Assembly: GCA_033032865.1 (NCBI GenBank)
Contig: JAWHQI010000068.1
Coordinates: forward strand, 5,890,001-5,954,000
DNA: 64,000 nucleotides
DNA from: Dactylorhiza incarnata
Lineage: Eukaryota > Streptophyta > Magnoliopsida > Asparagales > Orchidaceae
Reading direction: 5' to 3'
Positions 23,289 to 33,679 of the stretch are shown in pieces. Numbering within the stretch: the first letter of the stretch is position 1; the number at the start of each line of letters is the position of its first letter. The notes beneath the pieces were generated by a model. That model worked only from the letters and a program-made list of their open reading frames with translations, did not search any database and was not told where the DNA came from. A program made the position numbers and the translations under genes.

Positions 23289-24185
23289 GTGACGGCTGTC
23301 AACACCATAGCCTGGATGGGAGAAGCGGAGGAGTGGGACAATGTGATAGAGGAAGCGGCAGAGGCCAGATGCAAGGAGGAAGAAGAGGAGAGGATGGAGG
23401 AAGAGGAAATTCATGCCCAGGAAGGGGTAGCTGAAGGACCCAGGGCGGAGGGAGGAGGAGAAGAGGAGAAAGAAGAGGGTGCCCAGGAAGGAGGGGTGGA
23501 GGAGTTGATGATGGTAGGGGAGGAAGAGACGGAGGAGAGAGCCCAAGCGCTCGCTTGCGGCGGAGAGAAGGAAAATGCTTGGGGTGAGCAATATAGGCTG
23601 GAGGCCGTGGAGGAGGTTGTGGAGCTTGAGGTCACCACTCGGCTTGGGGTGGTGGAGAAGGTCCGGGTCAGCGGAGAGCTCAGTTCGGAGGAGCAGGCTG
23701 AGATCCTAGACTGGGTGCAGAAGAATGTGGATGTCTTCACTTGGAGCGCCGCGGAGATGCCCGGGATCGATGCGAATGTGGATTGCCACCGCCTCAACCT
23801 CGACCCTAGCACCCGCCCCATCCGTCAAAAGAAGAGGGCCACGACGGACAAGCTGGAGGGACCGATCCGCGAGGAGGTGGAAAAGCTCCTACAAGCAGGT
23901 TTTGTGTCGGAGATCCAGTATCCAGGCTGGGTCTCCAATGTAGTCATGGTAAAGAAGGGTGGAGGTAAGTGGCGCATGTGTATCGACTTTTCACTGCTTC
24001 ATAAATCATGCCCGAAATATTGCTACCCCCTGCCTAGAATCGATGCGCTGGTTGACTCAGCCGTCGGTTTTCCTGTAATGTCTATCTTAGATGCTTTTTC
24101 AGGTTATCATCAAATCCGCATGCACCCCCCGGACATCAAAGATGCTCCTTCATCACGGGGGACGGATGTTACTGTTATTAGATGA
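23289..24185 (+). pseudogene. Tat RT, N-terminal half with acidic linker
   Basis: An acidic Glu-rich linker (about residues 1-115) is followed by RT blocks: PIRQKKRATTDKL, LLQAGFVSEIQYPGWVSNVV, KKGGGKWRMCIDF, YPLPRIDALVD, SILDAFSGYHQI. The frame slips near 24143 and the sequence ends at 24185 in a false frame. Confidence 0.85.
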
Positions 24186-24990
24186 TGCCTTTCGGGCTCA
24201 AGAATGCAGGTGCCACGTATCAAAGGATGATGGATCGGGTCTTTCGCGAACAGAGGGGAAGAAACTTAGAGGTTTATGTTGATGATCTCATGGTAAAAAG
24301 TCGGGACCTTGGGTCTCACCTCCGAGACCTTGAAGAGACGTTTGGGACCCTGCGAAAGTAAAAGATGAAACTCAACCCCTTGAAGTGTGTCTTCGGGGCT
24401 AGCTGAGGGAAATTCCTAGGTCACTTGCTCACTCCAGCGGGGGTGGAGCCTAACCCAGACAAGGTCAAGGCGATAATAGAGTTGGGGTCGCCATGAAACC
24501 CAAAGGAGGTTCAGAGCCTCACGGGGAAGCTGGACGGACTTAGCAGGTTCCTCTCCAAGGAGGGGGAGAAGTGTGCGCCCTTCTTCAAGGTACTGGGGGG
24601 CAATAAAAAATTCGAATGGACCTCGGAATGTGAGGAAGCTTTTCAGGCCTTGAAAGGACAACTCACCCAAACCCCCCTGCTTCAAGGGCCGAGACCGGGA
24701 GAAGTCCTATCCTTGTAACTGGGAGTAGGATCTGAGGTGGTAAGTTCAGTGCTGATCCGGGAAGAGGGAAGAAAGCAATTCCCTATCTACTATGTCAGCC
24801 GAGTATGAAGAAGGCGGAGCTCCGGTACCCAATTTTGGAGAAGTTGGCTTTCGCGTTAGTGGTGGCGGCTCGGAGGCTCTGACCCTACTTTCAGGCACAT
24901 TCAATCAAAGTGGTAATAGATCACCCACTTTGCAAAGTCATGGAAGGGGTGGAACACTCGGGAAGATTGGCAAAGTGGTCCGTAGAGCTG
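24144..24990 (+). pseudogene. Tat RT C-terminal half and first RNase H
   Basis: In the shifted frame 'MPFGLKNAGATYQR' (24185) and the catalytic YVDD (24275-24286, YVDDLMVKS) are intact. Just before, a TAG interrupts. Downstream blocks for the RT thumb and RNase H (PLKCVFGA, FLGHLLTPAGVE, FEWTSECEEAF) occur in several frames with stops near 24361, 24403 and 24495. Confidence 0.8.
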
Positions 24991-24999
24991 AGTGAGTTC

Positions 25000-25480
25000 A
25001 ACATTACATTCGTCCCTAGGGCGTCAATCAAGGCCCAAGCAGTGGCAGACTTCATGGCTGACTACACATCCGAAGTGGGGGAAAGTGAACCGCCTCCCCC
25101 AGAGGTGTGGAAGATGTTGGTGGATGGTGCGTCAGGAAGGCACTCCTATGGAGGGGGAATCATCCTGGTAAGCCCTCAAGGTACAAAGATCGAACAAGCT
25201 CTGAACATCCACTTCCCGATTACCAATAACTAAGCTGAGTACGAGGCGGTGATAGTGGGCCTCCGGCTGGCCCAGGAACTGGGAGTGCAAGATGTGGAGG
25301 TCTCAACGGACTCCATGGTTGTGGCATGCCAAGTCCTAGGAGAGTTTGAAGCGAAGGATCCGACTCTCCAGCGGTATCTGGAAAAGGTCAAGGGAGTCAT
25401 CGGGCGATTTTGCACTTTCTCCATCAGACACGTGTCGAGGGAGGAGAGCATCCCCGCGGACCTCCTATCCAAGTTCGGTC
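25000..25480 (+). pseudogene. Second (archaeal-type) RNase H of the Tat element
   Basis: The frame to 25233 carries VADFMADY and then KMLVDGASGRHSYGGG (first catalytic Asp). TAA (25231-25233) interrupts just before AEYEAVIVGLRLA (Glu), and the frame resumes with STDSMVV (Asp) and IPADLLSKFG (last Asp). The extra RNase H domain is a hallmark of the Tat lineage. Confidence 0.8.
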
Positions 25481-26105
25481 CCCGAGCAGGTAGAACGGTC
25501 TCGGAACTCTTCCGACCAACCATCGATGAAGGAGAACTGATGGAGGTAGATCAGCGGACCTCGTGGATGGATCGTTTCATCACCTTCCTATCATCAGGGA
25601 AGTTCCCTGAAGGGGACATAGACAGGCGACGCTTCAGGTATAAGTCAGCTTATTATTCCTTGCATGCAGGAGGGCTATATAGGAAAACTCTCTCGGGACT
25701 CCTGGCCCGTTGTGTTTCCGAGGAGGAGGTCCCGAAAGTCCTGGAGGAAATTCACTCCGGGGAGTGTGGCAGTCATTCCGGGAGCCGAACCCTGGAGGGG
25801 AGGGTGTTGAGGCAAGGCTATTTTTGTCCCACGCTCAACAAAGATGCGACCGAGTTCACAAGGAGGTGTTCAAAGTGCCAACTCTATGCTCCACTCCAAC
25901 TCCTCCCAGCCTAGAGACTTCGGACCATCACAGCTCCCTGGCCTTTTGCCATATGGCGGTTGGACCTATTTGGCCCTTTCCCTCAAGCTAGCGGCCAGAG
26001 AAGGTTCTTGCTGGTCATGATCGATTATTTTTCCAAGTGGGTAGAAGTGAAGGCACTCGCCAAGGTAACATCTCATGTTGTAAGGAATTTTGTGTGGGGA
26101 GAGAT
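25481..26105 (+). pseudogene. Tat integrase, 5' part (interrupted)
   Basis: The zinc-binding domain HX6H...CX2C (IHSGECGSH...CSKCQLY) lies at about 25747-25890. TAG at 25912-25914 interrupts. The core then begins with the first catalytic Asp (RLDLFGPFP, about 25963) and DYFSKWVE, and is broken at 26105 within 'NFVWGEI' by the Tekay insertion. Confidence 0.85.
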
Positions 26106-28155
26106 TGTAACACCTCCCCTGTAATGACCATATAATATGGGTCCGGCCGGGACCCCACAACATATAACCTACACAGCTTTAGTATTAAAAGATGATATTA
26201 ACTACCCAACTCAAAACTCAGATAATACACAGCGGAAACAAACATAAAACACAGAAATTGTCCACACTACATAGGAGTCCAACTGGCCTTAAGGCCTTAC
26301 AAAACCAACGTCCAAATCATCAAACATTCAATACTAATAAGACATCCCAACAAAAGGGGGAAGATAGTTTTTCCTAAACTACCTCGGCATGCAAGCCGGA
26401 TATAACAAAATACGAAGAAAGTAATCCAGAAAAACAACTAAGCACTTCATGACGCTTTAGTCCTTTTTGGCCGGCGCGCTGGGTCCAGCCTGCGATTCTT
26501 GCCCTGCAACCAAATCACAAAGAGCGGTAAACGAGGCTCAACTATGGCTGACCACAAACGGTGTAACGACATTTCTCCTCCCGGCCGTCCTAGCGGACCC
26601 CGGGGAACTACTTCACCCTGCAAGTCAGCACTTCGTATGCAAATGTACATAAAGAAAAGCAACATAAATACAGGCATGAGTGTCACAAACATCATCCACG
26701 TTTCTATGTTGAGCAGGTAATAAAAAGGGGCCTACCAATGCAAAATGAATGCAAACCCGGGTTTCACCCAAGGCACCCTAAAGCGTATGAATTTATCACA
26801 TCATCATACATCATCATCACATCACAAACACAATGGTACTTATCATTTCCCTGCAAGGGATCATAACCCAAGGGCAAGAGCTCTCGCTGAGACCCACCTC
26901 GCCTGGCTCACCATGCCATCGGGCTTGTCTAACAGCTCACACGCTCGGGCCGCCAACAACACACCAAGACCGATACTAAGAATTCTGGCTATCCAAAACG
27001 TCCCAAGGCCCTGGACTTACTCTCGGGACAATGTCTACCGATTGCCTCGCTTGGCGACCGTCAACGGACTCATCCGTAGCACAGACATTCTCGTCAGTCA
27101 ACAATCGAAGGGACTAATCTTGCCGGGACACTCTCCACACGTGAATCTCAGTCTCCACGGGATAGCCAGCCGACCACAAAGACCAATCGCGCCTTCGCAC
27201 AACACTAGGCATCACAAGCCCCAAATTCCGCACATTATTTCTCCGCCCTAAACCCAACATTCGTTACCACACAAAGCTACAAGGGCATCACAACGACGAG
27301 TTCGCCGTATTCGGATTTCTAACAAAACCCCTAGAATGCACGTAAATCAACATCACCGAATCGGACCTACAGCCAAAAATCCGACTTCACCCACAATGCC
27401 TAATCCGCTAACGGAGCGGATCTCTAGTGCAAATCATGTCGGGGACGGACTCAATCAACCCGATGGTTCCTTTCAAACCAAGGCGACCCGGATCCGTCTC
27501 ACTCGACGGATCCGGTGCCAAAATGCAGAAAACAAAGGGATGCCATGCACGCATCCTAAAGACCGGGAGGAGAAATGTCGTTACCTTTTGAGATCTCCTT
27601 CTAGCCATGAGAAGCTTGCAAATAAACGGTGGAGAAGAAGCTCCTCGACGCCCTCTACGCGTTGCCGGTCTTGGATCGGCGAACGGAGCTTCGAAGCTCC
27701 GGCAATGGCAGATTCCCCTTCTCCTTCCTCCTTGCCTCCTCCTCCTTTCTCTAACCTAAGAGAGAGAAATGACTTGGAAATATGAGGGTTTAACTCCTCT
27801 ACTAAGACCTAAAACCCCCCAGCCAACCATCGCAGCCGTTGGATCAAATCCCAAGATTTTGGACGGCCGGATCGTCATCCCCGTCACTTTTCGCGGAGCA
27901 GAATAAACAGTGCGCACGAGCAGCGGCGCACGGTCAGTGATCGTGCGCGGCCAACATCCCCTGATCGTGCGCTACACGATCAGCCGACCTTCAACCCTTG
28001 TGAATTAACGCACGATCAGGCGCACGACCACTGGTCGTGCGCGAAGGAGGCCAGTGAGCATGCACGAAGAACCTGCTATGGAATTTCCAGCCTATTCCGA
28101 GCGCGACGCTACCACTCCGCCTACCTCGCTGGACTACGATTTTTGGGGTGTTACA
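26106..28155 (-). repeat. 3' LTR of the Tekay element
   Basis: 2050 bp, close to the 5' LTR with scattered substitutions. GCGCACGA/TCGTGCGC dyads lie at 27926-27948 and 28020-28042. Confidence 0.93.
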
Positions 28156-28172
28156 TCTCCACCCCCCTTAAA
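28156..28172 (-). other. Polypurine tract of the Tekay element
   Basis: The minus strand reads AAGGGGGGTGGAGA directly before the 3' LTR. Upstream is the conserved 'AATTTCGAGGACGAAATT' block (about 28179-28196). Confidence 0.85.
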
Positions 28173-28199
28173 CGAATTTCGTCCTCGAAATTTCAGAAT

Positions 28200-28594
28200 T
28201 TAAAAAGGAAATTCATAAAGCATACCTGGAGAAAAAAGTTCTGGGAAATCCTCCCGCATCGCTTGCTCACGCTCCCAAGAGAATTCGTCTCGCCCGCAGT
28301 TGTCCCATCGCACCTTTACAAGTTTGACTTCCTTGTTGCGCAACTGCCGAACTTCCGAATCCTCCACGCCAATCGGACGAACCCTCGTCCCCAAATCCTC
28401 CATCACCGGCACCGTCGCCGCTTCGACTACGACGCTCGGCTCCACCAGAGCTTTCCTCAACACAGAGACGTGGAATACATCATGTAATCCACTCAGCTCT
28501 GCGGATAACGCCAAATGATAGGCTGCTTCGCCTATACGTTCCGTAACCTCGAACGGACCCAGATACCGCGGATTCAATTTCTTGAGTCGTCGCA
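28200..28594 (-). pseudogene. Integrase C-terminus and chromodomain of the Tekay element
   Basis: The minus-strand frame below the insertion point (28594) carries LNPRYLGPFEVTERIG (the GPF/Y-type motif), 'DVFHVSVLRK' and a C-terminal chromodomain-like block (KLVKVRWDNCGRDEFSWE). Chromodomains steer chromovirus integration to heterochromatin. It ends at 28200. The frame was continuous with the integrase at 36645-38488 before the nested insertion. Confidence 0.85.
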
Positions 28595-30101
28595 TGATGC
28601 GATAATTTCGGCAAGTGCACCGATCGCGCAAGTAATAAAAATGGGGAAAATCCCCAAGTGTCGGTCTCTTGAGGAACACAGTAAGGTGGAATTTAATATC
28701 GAGGAAGGACTTGAGATCGAAGTCCTTGGTCGGTGTTACAATGGATGGTTGGTTTGGTTTGCGAATAATAAAATAAAATACTACGCCTACTCCTATGCAA
28801 TGCCGCTATGCAATGCTTTGATTGGCGAGATGGAGACTGAGCAGGCCTTGAGCGCACTGCGTCGAAAGGGCGGATGGGCGAGAAGGCAAGCGGAATGAGG
28901 GTCGCAAGCACCTCGTCAACAATAAGCACGCCACAAGCAATTGCTAGTGCGGCACCGGTCACGGTGGTGGAGTGGGAGATGGAATAGGGCGCACCTCAAT
29001 AACACAAATGAACTAGATAATTCCAAAATCATGAAATAAGCAATAATACACATGGTTCATAGCATTCATCATCTAAATAAAGAGATTACAACAAATATAA
29101 CCACACAAGTAGAAGAAAAAGGCAAGAAATACGACCGAATCCGGAGTCTCGTTGTAGATTCACGGTAGGAAGCACCGGGTTGTCAATCCGCGTCCTAGCT
29201 CGGTCCCAACTGCGTCCGGGGTAGAGGAGGGCTGTCACACCTCCCAATGGACCCGTCTTCTCCAGCGATTTACCATCCGACCACGTCTAGTGCGAAGAAC
29301 TTCTTCCTTAGCGATCAAAATGAGTGTAGGATCCCTTCTTGCAAGCCCTTGGATGATGGAGGAGGCCTAGGGGATGAAAACCCTCTGAAAATGGCGAAAA
29401 CGGCGGAAGGAACGGAGTCCAAATGCGTTCTCCCGACCTAATTCGCGATCAGGTCATTATATAGGCGCTGAATTAAACAGCGCGCACGGTCATTGGCGCA
29501 CGACCAGTGGTCGTGCGCACTAGAATCCTGTGATCGTGCGCCTGTCTGGGTAGAACCTGCAAGAAACGGAGTTTATAGAAGATAATGTTCGCACGACCAG
29601 TCGCGCACGACCAGTGGTCGTGCGCACTGGAGTCGATGGTCGTGCGCACTACAGTAAACAGAACTCAGAAATTAAATGGTAAGTGCGCACGAGCAGTGGC
29701 GCACGACCGGTGGTCGTGCGCACTGTCGTTGATGGTCGTGCGCACTGCACCAAACAGAACTCGTGAAAAAGGGTTAAGTGCACACGATCAGTGGCGCACG
29801 ACTAGTGGTCGTGCGCAATAGAACCGGTGATCGTGCGCAGTGTTCCTATGCAGAATTGCACCGGGAACACTTGCACGACTCCTATTCCCGCACAACTACA
29901 GATCTAGCCACTGAAAGTGGCACTTAGCAGCACAAGAATACTACTAAAGACAAAAAGCACGAAAATCACACCAAAGTGGGCCAAGATGTGCACCTAGCAT
30001 GGATTATCAAATATAAACTATAACAAGGCTAAAGTGCGGAGAATTGACTAATTAACGGCCCGGATGAGTCCAAAAAATGTGTATATGATCAGGACTCATC
30101 A
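28595..30101 (-). repeat. 3' LTR of the pol-less Athila-like element
   Basis: 1507 bp. Four 23-bp dyads (half-site GCGCACGAC) lie at 29496, 29603, 29699 and 29794, spaced 107, 96 and 95 bp. Confidence 0.93.
29482..29843 (-). promoter_or_regulatory. Array of GCGCACGAC dyads in the LTR
   Basis: Four near-perfect 23-bp palindromes with extra half-sites (TCGTGCGC) between them. In the direction of transcription they lie just upstream of a TATA-like CTATATAAT (its copy in the 5' LTR is at 35999-36007). A hairpin or dimer-binding site is possible. Confidence 0.65.
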
Positions 30102-31970
30102 CACCCCCAGACTTAACTGTTTGCGCGTCCCGAGCAAACGAATCCGGCGGAGCGTGAAAACGATAATTGACATAGAGAATTACACAAAGGAGTACGGTGC
30201 GAAGTAACATACGCATGCAAGTAGAGAATTTAGTAGAAGGAGATTCTAGATATGCTAAATAATTTACAAGAGTATTAAAGCGTAATTAAAGATTTAGATG
30301 TACTCAATTGGTGAATTATGAAGAATTTGACGATCATGCCCGGTATGAAAGTGACGAGACGCTGAGGCAGGTGTTACAAAAGATAGGGGCTTAGGAATAA
30401 CTCCGCTGAAATCCATCACCGTCGTGAACCATACGCTTGCCCGGTTACACTCTCTCCACGGCGCTAGCACTCTCGCAAGTCAAATCAGTAGGGCTTTTAG
30501 GAGTAAAACGAGGCTTAGGTTACGGTATGATATTCAAAGTTAAACACGGTGGCTACGCAACCCAAGTGAGCTAACGGAACGCCGCACCATACAAGACCAA
30601 CGAACAATGCTCGTGTGACACACCCCCAGACTTATCATGAAAACCAGGTGTGCACACGGCCTACTTCACAAATACCAACAGATTTTCTGTTTTTAGCTCG
30701 GGAGGATTTTTTTTCAAAATACTCTTTTTTTTTTCTTTTACAAATTTTACTTCTTTTATTGAACCCCCGGTTGGTTCAAAATCAGCAGATGGACTTTATT
30801 TTCCCATCATAACACAACGATTCCACACTCCACACAAGTTTAGAATTATGAGCGCAGTTAAAAACGTTTTGGTTGCGGGAGTAGGATAGGCTTCAGGCTT
30901 TGGTGGATGAAGAGGGGCTGTACAAAGGAATGGTAGGCACAAAATTGGCTTGCAAAGGGGAATGAAATGGACATGGAATAACAAAGCTCAAACTAGCCAA
31001 AGGGTGGCCTACATCATGCTTGACTCAACGAGTAGCTCTCACCCATGCTTCGAGAGTCGCTTGGGGCAAGTTCTTAGCCCACGAGAAAGATAAACCTTCC
31101 TCCCGACTCGAGCAACACACGGCTAGCAATCGCACACACACAACACCGGGTTATCGTCAATTCCATACAAATTCACCACTTGAGTATATTAAATCTAAAT
31201 TTACGCAGAAATACTAAACATAAATTAGATGCATAAAGAAAATCTAGTTCTACACAAATTCTACCATAGCATGCGAAGTGACTAGAACACTACATGAGTC
31301 AACATCGCACTCCAAATAATAATTCCTGCGTTAACAACCTATTTCACATTCCAACCAAACTAGTTTAAACGGAACAACAACAAAAAGACAAGCACGCACT
31401 CAAGTGGGAGAAGTGGTGTGAGAATAATGCAACGATGATAATGAAAATGATAAATAAAAAGTAACCTTCTAGTATGCAATGCAGCATGTGCACATTGGAT
31501 AACAACAACCGCTCCCCCAGACTTAAGCTAAGCGATATATCTAGAAATTGAAGCAAGAAGAGGGGAGGAAGTGTTACCCAATGCTCAGAAGTGAGCATAC
31601 CAGACGATTGGCGTAAATGATCAAGAATAGTCCGCAGCATCCGCTCTCAAGAGAAACAAAGGCCACCTGAAAGTTATACACTAGAGCAACAAAAATAGTA
31701 AAAACTGGACTAAACATGTGAGAGCACAAAAAATCAAGAATTCTAAGTTATCACCCATGGGAGTGAACTTGTTCCTGCAATAAATATTGAGCACTCGCAC
31801 ACAAAATAAGGGAACAGAAAAAGCTGAATAAATAAAACTATGCCCAGAAGAGCATTCCACAAACAAAATGTTATTATTACAAACATCAAAAGAGAAGGAG
31901 TTCAAACGACTCAACAAAAGAAACTAAACAGAAAGCACGGCTTAGAATATCTCGCATGCAGGGAGGAAGA
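30102..31970 (-). other. 3' non-coding region with three PPT-like tracts
   Basis: No gene. CCCCCAGACTTA (plus strand) occurs at the LTR edge (about 30104), about 30623 and about 31515. The first is the polypurine tract on the minus strand; the others are copies. Blocks at 30410-30590 and about 31040-31100 are shared with the Athila-like element at 52500-53220. Confidence 0.75.
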
Positions 31971-33239
31971 TCACTCGTCGTCGCTGTCGCTATCTAACAC
32001 CACAACGGACGGCGACCGTCTGGAAGATGACGCGGCCCGACCCGGAGGTGGGGGGAAGTTTAGCCCTCCCCGCAGTGCTTGCTGATAGACGAAATCCGTA
32101 AGCCAGTACTGGTTTGCCTCCAAATCGGAGAGGCGCCGATCGAAACTTGGCACCTCCGGCGCTCTTGACGAACTGCCCTCCTCCTTGGCTCTCCGCTCCT
32201 GCTGAAATGAATGCCTTCGCGGCTGCAGAAGGGCTACCTCGCGGTGAGTATTTGGCGGCTCAGTCGGCTCTCCGTGCTCCTCGTCGCCTTGCCTCTCCCT
32301 AGGCGCATCTCCCGGCATCACGACCACAAAGCGTCTACTACTCTTCTTCCCCACGACCCGTAATAGATGGAAACTCACCATGGTGGCCCGCGTGATGAAT
32401 GAGGGTGCAGTCACCTGCACCATCGGAGGCAGATGACTCCAGACCCCCAAGCTTTTGGCAATGCGGGTGATATAGTAGGCACCACCAATGGCGCCTGTGA
32501 GACCGTAGGTAGCCTCGTGATGGAAGAAGAAGGCCAACATGTAGCCGAGATGCAAGGGCTGCCGAAATTCCATACTATAGAGGGAGATCAGATCCTGCCA
32601 CCCCACTACATTCTGACTAAGGGCACGGGCGACAAGAGAGTGGCTAAGGACGTGCTGCAGGTATCGGAGAGCAGGCGCGATGATCCATGTGGATTTGCTT
32701 TTTCTGGCCACATATTCTTCATCACGACCCGTGAGGGCACACCACGCGGCACGCGGGGTAACACCATCAGGGAAGGAGACATCCAAATCCAGAAAAGGGA
32801 TCGTCGTGGCCTCGGCTTCGGTGTAAAATCCAGCGTGCACCGCCAACTCGGATAAGGAGAGAGTGAAAACCTTGCCCAAAATTCGGAAAGAGCACTTTCC
32901 CGGACGTTGACCGGAGGGCAACACTTCCCACTCAAACGTAGCAAGAAATTCCAAGGTGAGCTCCCAGTAGCCGAGGTCATTGCACTCGAACACCCCGCTC
33001 CAATGATCGAAATAATAGCGCTGGCGGACGGCCTCCCCCAACTCCCCATTGTCGCCGATAGAGTTCAACTCGTTCCAATCCACGAGACGTTGTGATAGGA
33101 ATGGCTTCTCCTTAAGAGAATTGAATCGCCGCGTATGCGAATCCTTGGAAAAAGTCGCCATCCTAGCGAGGATCTGAGCAGGAGAGGCGGAAGAGCGGCC
33201 GGAGCGTTGGTAGACCTTTTGACGATCTCTGGAGCTCAT
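31971..33239 (-). CDS. Accessory protein of the pol-less element (ATHILA ORF1-like)
   Basis: Intact frame of 422 codons (ATG 33239, MSSRDRQKVYQRSG). The basic N-terminus is followed by a helical domain at about 60-290, with features such as YYFDHWSGVFECNDLGYWE and a hydrophobic block 'LHLGYMLAFFFHHEATYGL...GAYYITRIAKSLGVW'. The tail at about 310-420 is charged and low-complexity, ending acidic (VVVLDSDSDDE). The pattern resembles the ATHILA ORF1 / plant-transposon unknown-domain families; I name no function. A TATA box and two dyads lie upstream (33393-33470). Being intact in a pol-less element suggests it matters or is simply young. Confidence 0.75.
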   Translation of the reverse strand: MSSRDRQKVYQRSGRSSASPAQILARMATFSKDSHTRRFNSLKEKPFLSQRLVDWNELNSIGDNGELGEAVRQRYYFDHWSGVFECNDLGYWELTLEFLATFEWEVLPSGQRPGKCSFRILGKVFTLSLSELAVHAGFYTEAEATTIPFLDLDVSFPDGVTPRAAWCALTGRDEEYVARKSKSTWIIAPALRYLQHVLSHSLVARALSQNVVGWQDLISLYSMEFRQPLHLGYMLAFFFHHEATYGLTGAIGGAYYITRIAKSLGVWSHLPPMVQVTAPSFITRATMVSFHLLRVVGKKSSRRFVVVMPGDAPRERQGDEEHGEPTEPPNTHREVALLQPRRHSFQQERRAKEEGSSSRAPEVPSFDRRLSDLEANQYWLTDFVYQQALRGGLNFPPPPGRAASSSRRSPSVVVLDSDSDDE

Positions 33240-33392
33240 GGTGGTAGGAGGGCAAAGGAAGGAGGAGAAATAGGGAAAGGGCTCACCGGAAGGGAAGGAG
33301 GCGCACGATCGGCAGCAAGCAGGAAGAAACGGCGCACGGACGTCGGCGAACGAAAACCCTAGATCGTGCGCGAAAGGCTCGGGCGGACGGGC

Positions 33393-33470
33393 TTTTTATA
33401 AAAATCTGGGCCGATCGCACGACCAGTGGTCGTGCGCGATAAGTAGTGCGCACGACCAGTGATCGTGCGC
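33393..33470 (-). promoter_or_regulatory. Internal promoter before the accessory ORF
   Basis: Minus-strand TATAAAAA (33400-33393), preceded by a GCACGACC dyad at 33417-33435 and a 23-bp dyad at 33448-33470. These are the same motifs as in the LTR. Distance from TATA to the ATG is about 154 bp. Confidence 0.65.
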
Positions 33471-33679
33471 CTTAGGAATTTTCCAGGCGGCCAAAATTTT
33501 AGTAAAAACTCCGTCCACCGTGCAATTTACGCACAACCAGGAGTCAGCACACGCAGCGAGGCATTCATAGCCTTAACAAAAACTTAACTAAACCAGACAA
33601 AATAAAATTTCAGGGTAAATAAAGATAACTACTGGGGTTACTGTCATCCCAGCACGACTTATTTGAAAACAAAAAGGTC

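Noticed and set aside
23037..23821. Long minus-strand frames opposite the Tat protease and RT
   Set aside because: Shadows of the biased codon use in the acidic linker (GAG/GAA gives Ser/Leu/Pro-rich antisense).
26745..27251. 168-codon frame in the Tekay LTR, repeated at 41716-42222
   Set aside because: LTR copy of non-coding sequence with low-complexity composition (His/Pro/Ser-rich). Substitutions between copies show no coding pattern by eye.
28515..28898. 127-codon frame on the plus strand in the pol-less element LTR, repeated at 35058-35441
   Set aside because: It lies in both LTRs, which are near-identical because the insertion is young, so preservation carries no information. It runs against the element and has no recognisable domain.
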